Assembly: GCA_009920765.1 (NCBI GenBank)
Contig: RFZJ01000015.1
Span: forward strand, 1-56,696
DNA: 56,696 nt
Source of the DNA: Planctomycetota bacterium
GTDB lineage: Bacteria > Planctomycetota > Planctomycetia > Gemmatales > Gemmataceae
Direction: 5' to 3'
Shown here: positions 27,747 through 35,731 of the stretch, piece after piece
Layout: each line of letters begins with the position of its first letter
How positions within the stretch are numbered: the first letter of the stretch is position 1
Program-made: the position numbers and the translations under genes
The notes under the pieces: model-generated
What the model was told of the DNA's origin: nothing
The model's input: only the letters and a program-made list of their open reading frames with translations
Databases searched by the model: none

Positions 27747-29288
27747 TCAACGAGAAACCTTTGATAGATTACTTTTAGATGTATCAGATATTTCCTGATG
27801 AAGAGAAACTCCATGAGAATCCATGGTAACAACCACGGGAAAATCATTGACATTCATTTCCCAAACAGCTTCAGGACTTCCGAATTTTTCTTTTAGATAC
27901 ACATTTGGGACATTACCTACACAAGCTGCATAAACTTGAGCTGCTCCTCCGATGGCATGCAAGTAAACACAACCATGATCCTTGCAAGCTTGAAGAGTTT
28001 TAGGGCCCATACCCCCTTTACCAATAACGGCCTTGATACCATATTTTTTTATCACATCTGCTTGATAGGGCTCCTCTCGTATTGATGTAGTAGGGCCTGC
28101 AGCAACAACTTTATATTTACCATTAGTTTCCAAAATAACAGGACCACAATGATAAATTACAGCATCCTTGAGGATGGGAAGGTCGCCCCCTTTAAACAAA
28201 TATTTATGAACTTCGTCCCTGCCAGTAAATATTTTTCCTGATAGCAAAACAATATCGCCGGCTTTTAGGGCACGGGCACTTTCTTCGGAAATCGGGGTGG
28301 TCAATCGAACAACTTTGGTGGAATTTGAACCCAGTCTCCCCAAATCAATCAAAGTAAACGGCTCCCCTTCTTTCTGCATCTCAAAATTTTCGCTGACATC
28401 TTGATAAAGCCATTCATGCACTTTTCCAGCGAGATCGAGAGTAACCCCTCGCCTTCGATAGGCCCAGCACATGTAGGCGACAGAAACAAAGAAAGAAGCA
28501 GGCAATCGATTGAGCGTTCCAATTTTACAAGCCCCCAAAGTAAGTTTTCCACCAAATCCCATGGGGCCGATTCCAAGCTTATTTGCATCTTCCAATATCA
28601 AGTTTTCAAGATGCGCAAGTTGAGTATCAGGATTTATATCATCAACAGTTCGAAGTAATTGTTGCTTGGCAAATTCATAACCACTGGCACGGTCACCACC
28701 TATACAAACCCCAAGAAATCCTGGCCCGCACCCCTTCCCCTGTGCCTGCCATACAGCATCTAAAATTACAGCTTTAGCGCCTGCAAGATCCCTGTCACAA
28801 CGAACACCATTGATTGATGCAGGAAGGGAATACTGGGCACTCATATTTTCACAACCACCCCCTTTAAGAATAAGTTTGATTTCGATGTGATGATGCTCAT
28901 GCTGATGCCAATGAAAAACAGGAGAACCGGGGCCGATATTATCGCCACTATTTTTTCCTGTCACACTATCGACAGAATTCTGCCTGAGGTAACCAAGTTC
29001 TGTTGCTTTCGATACAGCAGAAATACATGCTTTTTCTATATCAATTTGATTGGCGTTCACTGGGGTTGAAATATAAAAAGTGATGGTTCCAGTGTCCTGG
29101 CAAATCGGAGCACTTTTTTCTTTAGCCATCAATATATTCTTATAAACAAGTTCAAGCGCAAGATCTGCGTTCGACCCTTTCTGCTCAAGTGCACGGTTAA
29201 GATCAACCACCTCACGCACATCTTTAGGAAGACTGGTGGAAGTACGACGAACAAGTTCAAGTACATTTTTAAACATCAGATCATTCAT
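27747..29288 (-). CDS. Class I (iron-sulfur) fumarate hydratase
   Basis: The 513-residue protein hydrates fumarate to malate in the TCA cycle and needs a 4Fe-4S cluster. It contains APICQDTGTITF with Cys63, GGGCENMS, GKGCGPGFLGVCIGGDRA, a LTLGACKIG segment and, in the beta half, a GPTTSIREEPYQ motif, all typical of single-chain class I fumarases. Candidate cluster cysteines are in the ICQDTG, CIGGD/GCGPG and ACKIG segments; I cannot settle which three. It is downstream of the epimerase gene by 26 bases, same strand. The window also carries hscA-iscX, fitting a need for Fe-S assembly. Confidence 0.92.
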   Translation of the reverse strand: MNDLMFKNVLELVRRTSTSLPKDVREVVDLNRALEQKGSNADLALELVYKNILMAKEKSAPICQDTGTITFYISTPVNANQIDIEKACISAVSKATELGYLRQNSVDSVTGKNSGDNIGPGSPVFHWHQHEHHHIEIKLILKGGGCENMSAQYSLPASINGVRCDRDLAGAKAVILDAVWQAQGKGCGPGFLGVCIGGDRASGYEFAKQQLLRTVDDINPDTQLAHLENLILEDANKLGIGPMGFGGKLTLGACKIGTLNRLPASFFVSVAYMCWAYRRRGVTLDLAGKVHEWLYQDVSENFEMQKEGEPFTLIDLGRLGSNSTKVVRLTTPISEESARALKAGDIVLLSGKIFTGRDEVHKYLFKGGDLPILKDAVIYHCGPVILETNGKYKVVAAGPTTSIREEPYQADVIKKYGIKAVIGKGGMGPKTLQACKDHGCVYLHAIGGAAQVYAACVGNVPNVYLKEKFGSPEAVWEMNVNDFPVVVTMDSHGVSLHQEISDTSKSNLSKVSR

Positions 29289-29314
29289 AACAACGCACCC
29301 GTTTTAAAAATTTA

Positions 29315-30280
29315 TCAAATCGAAGTATTCTTTAGTGTCATAAAGCAATCAATCAGTGCTTCATCAAGCTTAATCTTACTCGACCAACCTGTATATCGCT
29401 TTATCTTATTTAACGAAGGAACCCTGTGAAGGATTTCTTCAAAACCCAAAGGCATTACATCTTCGTATGGAATCATTTTGATTTCCAATATAGGGTTGAA
29501 AAGGTTTCGTATTTTATCTGCAAGATCACCAATGGATATTTCTTCGTCGTTGCCTATGTTGTACACCCCCCCATTGCATGAATCATTATTCATAAGAGAA
29601 AGCATGGCATCTACAGCATCTGAAACATGGCAAAAAGATCGAGTTTGAGTTCCATCACCAAAAACGGTAAGAGGTATCCCTTTGATTGCCTGCGATAAAA
29701 GATTGGGAACTACTGCACCATATGCCTGATTTTGCCTGGGCCCTACAACATTAAAAAAACGGCCTACAACAAGCGGGATATTTTTATCGCGATATAATGA
29801 GAGCAGCAAATATTCAGACAGCAATTTACTGCATGCATAAGCCCATCTGGCTTTGCCTGGTTCACCTAGAACCAAAGGAAGATCTTCGGTAAGCGGGGAT
29901 GCATTGGATTTACCATAAACCTCGCTAGTGCTGGCATAAAATATTTTTTGATGCGCACAGACGGTGGCACAAATTTCACGAACCTGATCTACTTGAATAT
30001 TAGCTGTAGCAATGGGTTTTTCGATAACCCTCCGAACCCCCAGTGTTGCAGCAAGCAGATAAATATGGTCGGCATCATTTATAAGGTCCCTAAACAATGA
30101 GGAATCAGATACTGAACCACGAACATATTTAAAAGACGAGGAATTCAAATTAAAAAGATTGTTAAGTTTATCCAAAGGAGCATGATCAAAAGCAACAACA
30201 CTGTGATCATCACAAAGAAGTCGGGAAATCAAATGACTCCCGATAAAACCAGCGCCACCAGTGACAAGACATTTAGCCAT
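29315..30280 (-). CDS. NAD-dependent sugar-nucleotide epimerase/dehydratase
   Basis: The 321-residue protein is an extended SDR: GGAGFIGSHL at the N-terminus, YASTSEVYG with the catalytic Ser/Thr, YACSK with Tyr and Lys, GRFFNVVGPRQ and a conserved NIGNDEE near residue 240. The pattern is like UDP-glucuronate decarboxylase or UDP-glucose 4-epimerase enzymes. The exact sugar nucleotide is uncertain. It follows hemA by 14 bases, so it probably shares the hemX-hemA transcript, and precedes fumarase. Confidence 0.85.
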   Translation of the reverse strand: MAKCLVTGGAGFIGSHLISRLLCDDHSVVAFDHAPLDKLNNLFNLNSSSFKYVRGSVSDSSLFRDLINDADHIYLLAATLGVRRVIEKPIATANIQVDQVREICATVCAHQKIFYASTSEVYGKSNASPLTEDLPLVLGEPGKARWAYACSKLLSEYLLLSLYRDKNIPLVVGRFFNVVGPRQNQAYGAVVPNLLSQAIKGIPLTVFGDGTQTRSFCHVSDAVDAMLSLMNNDSCNGGVYNIGNDEEISIGDLADKIRNLFNPILEIKMIPYEDVMPLGFEEILHRVPSLNKIKRYTGWSSKIKLDEALIDCFMTLKNTSI

Positions 30281-30294
30281 GATTCACTTAAATA

Positions 30295-31572
30295 TCAATC
30301 CTGCAAACGGAACAATTTTCTAAGGGCATCAATAAGCGAATGATTAGAGGCATTACCTTTTTGCATTTCTTCCGCAAGCGCACTGATTGGTCCATGAAGA
30401 AACTGATTTTGCAACAAACGAAAAGCACCTTCAATATAATCTTTGTCTTCCTTGGATAGTTTGCCATTTAATTTAGATAACAGGTTGGCAACAACATTCT
30501 TACGTTTGTTTTCGAATTCCTGATTAAGCCTGGCAATTACCGGCCCATTACGCCTGCGTTCCCAGTCTGCCATGAATCTAGAAGATTCTTGTTCAACAAT
30601 TACTTCCGCCTGAGGAACATGCTTCAAACGCTCCTTGAGTGTTGATTCACGAATTTTCTGTAGGTCATCAATATTAAAGAGGCATGTTTGATCACCATCG
30701 TGGATCTCGGGATCAAAATCTCTTGGGACAGCAATATCCAGGATAACCAAGGATCGGCCATTGCGTTTATGGGAAACTGAAGCAAAAAAATCTTTGGTAA
30801 CGATTGGCTCTTGAGAACCTGTGGAACTGATAATTATGTCAGCATGAACAAGAACCTCAGAAAGATGTTCCCAAGGGTAGACCTCGCCGTTACAACTTGA
30901 AGCCAGCACTGCACTTTTTTCAGGACTTCGATTGGAAACAATGATTTTCCTTGGATTAAGTTCCTGCAAGTTTTTGAGAGTAAGTTCTCCCATTTTTCCA
31001 GCACCTAGAATTGCAACCACCTTATCGCCAAAATGATCAAACACCTGTTTCACATATCCAATAGCAACACTTGAAACAGAAATATTTCCACGGGAAATCA
31101 GGGTTTCGGTGCGAACTCTTTTGGCTACTCGCCTGGCCTGCCGAAATAAAGAGTAAAGTAAAGGTCCGGCAGTGGATGAAGCAGAAGCGGTTTCAAGTGC
31201 ACTCTTAACCTGCCCTGCGATCTGCCCTTCCCCAACGATCATACTATCCAAACTGGCCGAAACTCTGAAAAGATGCTTAACTCCATCGATCGCACCAAGA
31301 AAGAAAAAGTTTTTTTCAACAACGTCAATTGGAACAACGAAGAACTCGGAAAGAAATTTTTTAACAACGTCTTTTCCCTGAACCTCAAGGGTATCAATGC
31401 CAACGGTATAAATCTCAACCCTGTTGCAAGTTGCAAGAATAATAACTTCGACATTGGAATTAGCACTAAACCAATCAAGGGCAGCTTTAAGACGATTGTT
31501 ATCAAAAGAAAATTTTTCCCGTATTTCAATGGGAGTATTTCGAAAATTGCAGCAGGTTACCAGAAGATTCAT
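30295..31572 (-). CDS. hemA: Glutamyl-tRNA reductase
   Basis: HemA reduces glutamyl-tRNA(Glu) to glutamate-1-semialdehyde, the first committed step of tetrapyrrole synthesis by the C5 route. I chose the ATG at 31572, which gives the family opening MNLLVTCCNFRNTPIEIREK and overlaps the preceding hemX stop as ATGA; the open frame runs 14 residues farther. Catalytic Cys lies in ILATCNRVEIYT. The substrate/dimer region has SLDSMIVGEGQIAGQVK, the NADPH domain GAGKMGELTLKNL with NRSPEKS, and there is a C-terminal dimerisation helix. Length (425) is normal. Confidence 0.96.
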   Translation of the reverse strand: MNLLVTCCNFRNTPIEIREKFSFDNNRLKAALDWFSANSNVEVIILATCNRVEIYTVGIDTLEVQGKDVVKKFLSEFFVVPIDVVEKNFFFLGAIDGVKHLFRVSASLDSMIVGEGQIAGQVKSALETASASSTAGPLLYSLFRQARRVAKRVRTETLISRGNISVSSVAIGYVKQVFDHFGDKVVAILGAGKMGELTLKNLQELNPRKIIVSNRSPEKSAVLASSCNGEVYPWEHLSEVLVHADIIISSTGSQEPIVTKDFFASVSHKRNGRSLVILDIAVPRDFDPEIHDGDQTCLFNIDDLQKIRESTLKERLKHVPQAEVIVEQESSRFMADWERRRNGPVIARLNQEFENKRKNVVANLLSKLNGKLSKEDKDYIEGAFRLLQNQFLHGPISALAEEMQKGNASNHSLIDALRKLFRLQD

Positions 31573-32384
31573 TTCCCCACCTCTTGTGGAAGATCGTGTG
31601 GAAGAATCAGGCAAAGAATTAGCAATGCAAAAACTGTGATGGTCAAGCTAGCAAGTTGTTTTCCTCGCAGGTGAAATCCATAACGGGCGTAGATCAAAAC
31701 GAGAAACGCAAGCCATAATATGGATGAACCGATGATCTTCGGATCAGACCATCCCGTAAGTTTTTCGACATTCTTCAACATCAGATATAAGCCTAATAAC
31801 AGCCCCATTGACAACAAAGGGAAAGACAAAGCAATACAGAAGCGAATTACCGTTTCAAGTTTTTCAAGGCTGAGCATTGCCAGCCCTTTACCAGGGGCAA
31901 GTTTAAGTTTCAATTGATTGGCATGCAAAAGGTACATAAAACTTGCAAGAGAACCAAGGCAGATTACGACGGTGGCGGTCAGCAAAAACACAACATGTAA
32001 AAGGCCAAGAGTTTTGATATTGGAAACCAGTCCCCCGATTCTGTTACCAGCAGCATCCATTGCAGGAGGAAATAAGGCCGCCAAAGTTACCAGCAAAATA
32101 ATAAGTGGAAGAACAAAAACCCCCCAGGCAATCTTTCGATAATGAATAATCCCGTATAAGTAGAAAGTAGAAAGAATCCAACTAGACAAAAGAAACCAAC
32201 CAAATTGCTGAGCCAGAGGAGGTTGCCACCAAGCAAGGTACCATGATTGGGCAAACAATCCAGCAAGGGCGAAGGTGATTTCAAGGAAGTTAAAAAGGCG
32301 AATAGGTCTGTACTGATACAAGATATTGAGTACCAGAGCTACAGTATAACTAGCACCAAAACAAAACAGGCTGATCTTATCCAA
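31569..32384 (-). CDS. HemX/CcsA-like membrane protein (cytochrome c assembly family)
   Basis: The 271-residue protein has about eight hydrophobic segments, starting with SLFCFGASYTVALVLNILY. It has the size and topology of the CcmC/CcsA/HemX-type cytochrome-c-assembly family, with a final PHDLPQ tail, but I do not see the usual WGxxWxWD tryptophan-rich haem-handling motif clearly; that makes HemX more likely than a true haem lyase component. It overlaps the next gene hemA by the bases ATGA, a standard hemX-hemA pairing. It probably modulates HemA or haem delivery at the membrane. Confidence 0.8.
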   Translation of the reverse strand: MDKISLFCFGASYTVALVLNILYQYRPIRLFNFLEITFALAGLFAQSWYLAWWQPPLAQQFGWFLLSSWILSTFYLYGIIHYRKIAWGVFVLPLIILLVTLAALFPPAMDAAGNRIGGLVSNIKTLGLLHVVFLLTATVVICLGSLASFMYLLHANQLKLKLAPGKGLAMLSLEKLETVIRFCIALSFPLLSMGLLLGLYLMLKNVEKLTGWSDPKIIGSSILWLAFLVLIYARYGFHLRGKQLASLTITVFALLILCLILPHDLPQEVGK

Positions 32385-32508
32385 GGGAGGCCCTTTAAAA
32401 CCAAAACCGTATAAAACATCGGGTTAAAACAATAATAATTATTATACTTGAAAAGTTCAAATCGAACTAAAATAGTGCAAATAATAGGGGAATAATTCAA
32501 ATCGTTGA

Positions 32509-33381
32509 TCATTCAACCCTAATGGCATAAAAACCAGAGTCCCGGTCAACCAATTTGGAAGAACCTGCAATAGCTTTCGCATCAGAGGTAAAAAGAAATC
32601 CTTGAAAATTCTGCTCAATCCGGGGAAATTTAATGATAAATTGAATCGCATGAGGAGGAGCGCCCGCCTTGCCACGAACCTCGTACTTTTGACCATCCTT
32701 ATCCGAATAAAAAGAACCAAGCACCTCACCTAGTTCGTCTACCTTAAGAATTAATTTACCGGTTCTTCTGCCATCATCATTTAGCTGATAAGTGCCATTG
32801 AAATATTTCATATCAAAAGTAGGACCAACGGTAACAGCATTGTCTTTTTTCATGGGTTTGGCATCGGGATGGGCTTTTGTAACAAGAAAAAGTTTGGCTT
32901 TTCCAAGAGGCGAAATTTTAGGAATCCCCTTTTCAGATTCAAAAAGAATATCACCACCTAATTCAGAGGGAACAACCTGCCCAAGATCAAAACTAAATTT
33001 AAACTTGGAAAAAAGAGCTATATTTTTTGAAGATGCAAGAACGGTTCTTTCCTCCCCTTCGCGGTAGGTGGTGAATCTTTCAAGAAGAACCATGGGGGTT
33101 GAATTATTGGCATCAATTTTTTGTCTGGCAAATTGAACAAGAGAACGAGAATAACGTCCCTCATTGGTTTTAACGATGATAAAACCGGCTTGAATACCAG
33201 GAAGCACGGAATCAATATCAGCAATATCTTTAAGGGAAATTGAATCTGATTCCTTACAAAAACCATTTTCAACCATTTTTTGCAAAACTTGGTTTGTATA
33301 CTCATCAAAAAGATCAGCATGCACCAACACCGGTTTTACAAGAACAAATAATACAATCAACAAAAGCTTTTTAAGGAACAT
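32509..33381 (-). CDS. Exported protein of unknown function
   Basis: The 290-residue protein has a signal peptide (hydrophobic residues 4-21, ending HADLF) and no family I recognise. The middle contains GIQAGFIIVKTNEGRYSRSLVQFAR and VLLERFTTYREGEERT; the C-terminal 90 residues (FNGTYQLNDDGRRTGKLIL, GEVLGSFYSDKDG) look like a beta-sandwich, of the sort found in secreted lipocalin-like folds. It starts 40 bases after the M50-adaptor gene stop on the same strand, so may belong to the adaptor operon and be its secreted partner, which is inference from position only. Confidence 0.65.
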   Translation of the reverse strand: MFLKKLLLIVLFVLVKPVLVHADLFDEYTNQVLQKMVENGFCKESDSISLKDIADIDSVLPGIQAGFIIVKTNEGRYSRSLVQFARQKIDANNSTPMVLLERFTTYREGEERTVLASSKNIALFSKFKFSFDLGQVVPSELGGDILFESEKGIPKISPLGKAKLFLVTKAHPDAKPMKKDNAVTVGPTFDMKYFNGTYQLNDDGRRTGKLILKVDELGEVLGSFYSDKDGQKYEVRGKAGAPPHAIQFIIKFPRIEQNFQGFLFTSDAKAIAGSSKLVDRDSGFYAIRVE

Positions 33382-33421
33382 ATTGCACCCATGATGGTAA
33401 AATCAGAAAGATCACTGAGGA

Positions 33422-35707
33422 CTATCTTACCAGACCTATATCAAAAAGGTCACTGATAAGACGCCATAGCCACTGGGCACAGGTTTCGGGCTGGAGGTAG
33501 ATTTTAGCCTGTGCCATGCAACCGGGAAAAATCGTGGCATCAGCATCGAGAACATCAATATAAACCAGAAATTGCTGAGTTTGAGGAACCAATTGATTTG
33601 GCACCTCAGTAGCTTTTACAGGAATAGGCCCCCCTGCCTTATTGGAAAGAGCCATTGGGATTTCCTTGGCTTCGGAAGATGGAAGGCTTTCCTGCCTGAT
33701 TTTTCCTTTCCAAACTTTGGAGTCTCGCCCCTGAACCCGGATATAAATATCAGGTTCCCAGATAGAAGCATTTTTATCAGATTTACTTTTCAAAAGTTCG
33801 GCATTAAGAATGTTTTGCCTTAGCTGATTGAATTCAGAGGGAACCAGGGGAAGACAAATACTTAGCACCTTGGGTTCATAAATAGAAACTAACGGTGCAT
33901 TTGGATCGTCAAGAAATAGTTTTCCAATATCTTCAGGTTTTGGAGCATGCCCGATAATGCCATTACGGCTTGCAATAATAGCAAGCTTGTCCTTTTTCAA
34001 CTTCACCAAGGTGTCAGATTCGATTCTAGCCAAATCGCCGGTTCGAATCGATTTATTAATTTCCATTTCAATGCGATCACGCTCCGAACGATCGTTAGTA
34101 CGATCCTTCAAGACCAAAAGAACCCTATGATATTTATCGCTGGCCTCTAGTTCGGTTCTGGCAGAAGAAAGTTTGGATTCAAGTTCATGGTTGCTGAAGA
34201 TTGCAAGTTCATCACCTTTAAAAACCTCCTGACCGGGCCGGACCTTGATATTCTGAAGAAACCCAGGAACAGTTACGAAAAGCTTATCCGTAGTTTCAGG
34301 CCTAGGCACAACCAGCCCGTAGCCGCGCAGTCGATTAACAGGAAGAGGAACGGTGAAAAACACCAAAAGTAAAGCCGCTGCAATAAAAGCAGTTACGGTT
34401 GTTCTGGCACGATTCATATCTGGCAACCTCCCCCTGCGAAATAAGTTTTTTCCGAATCGATATAAAGGCCAACCCACCATCGAACAAATCGAGGCCAGGG
34501 TCAAGGCAGCGCTGATAACTTCAAGCTTATAGGGCTTGAGGAAAGAATACATGAAGTACAAAATGGTAAAAGTGACGACCCATCGATAAAGATAACTAAA
34601 AATCGCATACGAGATAAAAAGTGTTTTTCGGGTAGCCGCCATATATGGTTCGGGCGGAACCTCTATCCCAAAACAAGTTTCAAGAATAAGATTTTTGATG
34701 AAACGATTAGCCCTTTCTCGAAGATTGGGAATTTCCAGCCAATCTGCAAGGGCATAATAACCATCATAGCGCATCAATGGGTTGGCATTAAAAACAACGG
34801 TACTAACACTACAGACAATCATTATACACAAGGATAAATTATTTATGAAAGGGTCATTGGGGGTATTCCACCAGATAAAAGTAGCAATCGAGGCAATAAT
34901 AAGTTCAACATAAATACCCGCAGCACTAATGATGATACGGTGCCATTTGTTGGGGAGGGTCCAGGCATCAGAAACATTGGCGTATAGCGCCGGAGAAAAA
35001 CAAAGGAAGAGCATGCCCATTTCATGCACCTCACCCCCAAACTTTTTACAACTAAGCCCGTGCCCAAATTCATGGATGACCTTCACAATGCCAAGTGCCA
35101 GCCAGAGATAAATCAGGGTTTTGAAACTAAAGAAGAACTCGTAATAATTCGGCAGTTTGTTGCGAAAAGTATCAAAATGGGACGATACAAGTAATACCGC
35201 AGCACTCATTATTGCCAGGCTGATAATAAACCATCCAAATGAAAAGATCCAACTAAAGTATTTAAGCATATGCTTCAATAGATAGTCAGGATCAAACACA
35301 GGAACTTTGATGTAAAGGATGTTGGTGAAGGTTTGAAAAAGTTCGGTTCGTCTTTTTTTAACATGCCTTTCGTACAACTGTTTACCAGATTTGGGGGCTT
35401 CATTTTGCGCTAAGCCTGCGGTTAAAAGTTGCTGTGCAAAAGCTTCAAGATCTTCAAGCCTTAGCCGATCCGGACGAAAACGATCCTCGTATGCTTTTTG
35501 AGCATCTTGAAGAGTCCGCTTGCCATCCATGAAATCGAGCAAAAAATGCTCATGTTCTTTAAGACGATAATAGCGAAGGCTAACGGGATCTTTAACGACA
35601 AAAAAAGTGCGGCCTTCATACAACTGAGCTTCAATAGACAAATCCTTACGAAGGCGGATTTTAATCTGCTTGCGTCGTTCAAGATCTGAAGAAATCTGCT
35701 CACTCAT
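33422..35707 (-). CDS. PqqD-like + M50 site-2-protease-like + HlyD/biotinyl-lipoyl adaptor fusion
   Basis: The 761-residue protein joins three parts. Residues about 15-105 (RTFFVVKDPVSLRYYRLKEH, DGKRTLQDAQKAY, LEAFAQQLLTAGL) resemble a PqqD/RiPP-recognition-type domain. Residues about 145-440 are a multi-helix membrane protease domain with zinc motif HEFGH at 212-216 and a later RYDGYY carrying the Asp ligand, as in M50 site-2 proteases. Residues about 450-760 start with the biotinyl-lipoyl strand pattern (VPGFLQNIKVRPGQEVFKGDELAIF), then coiled coil and a barrel ending AQAKIYLQ. It could bind a peptide substrate, cleave it in the membrane and connect to an outer-membrane channel. Together with the two adaptors upstream it forms the most unusual cluster here. 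Function is inferred. Confidence 0.82.
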   Translation of the reverse strand: MSEQISSDLERRKQIKIRLRKDLSIEAQLYEGRTFFVVKDPVSLRYYRLKEHEHFLLDFMDGKRTLQDAQKAYEDRFRPDRLRLEDLEAFAQQLLTAGLAQNEAPKSGKQLYERHVKKRRTELFQTFTNILYIKVPVFDPDYLLKHMLKYFSWIFSFGWFIISLAIMSAAVLLVSSHFDTFRNKLPNYYEFFFSFKTLIYLWLALGIVKVIHEFGHGLSCKKFGGEVHEMGMLFLCFSPALYANVSDAWTLPNKWHRIIISAAGIYVELIIASIATFIWWNTPNDPFINNLSLCIMIVCSVSTVVFNANPLMRYDGYYALADWLEIPNLRERANRFIKNLILETCFGIEVPPEPYMAATRKTLFISYAIFSYLYRWVVTFTILYFMYSFLKPYKLEVISAALTLASICSMVGWPLYRFGKNLFRRGRLPDMNRARTTVTAFIAAALLLVFFTVPLPVNRLRGYGLVVPRPETTDKLFVTVPGFLQNIKVRPGQEVFKGDELAIFSNHELESKLSSARTELEASDKYHRVLLVLKDRTNDRSERDRIEMEINKSIRTGDLARIESDTLVKLKKDKLAIIASRNGIIGHAPKPEDIGKLFLDDPNAPLVSIYEPKVLSICLPLVPSEFNQLRQNILNAELLKSKSDKNASIWEPDIYIRVQGRDSKVWKGKIRQESLPSSEAKEIPMALSNKAGGPIPVKATEVPNQLVPQTQQFLVYIDVLDADATIFPGCMAQAKIYLQPETCAQWLWRLISDLFDIGLVR

Positions 35708-35731
35708 AAGATTAAATTAATTGAGATAGAA

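Noticed and set aside
34040..34050. tRNA-like GGTTCGAATCG motif
   Set aside because: It lies inside the M50-adaptor coding sequence in a conserved reading frame, and no cloverleaf can be drawn around it.
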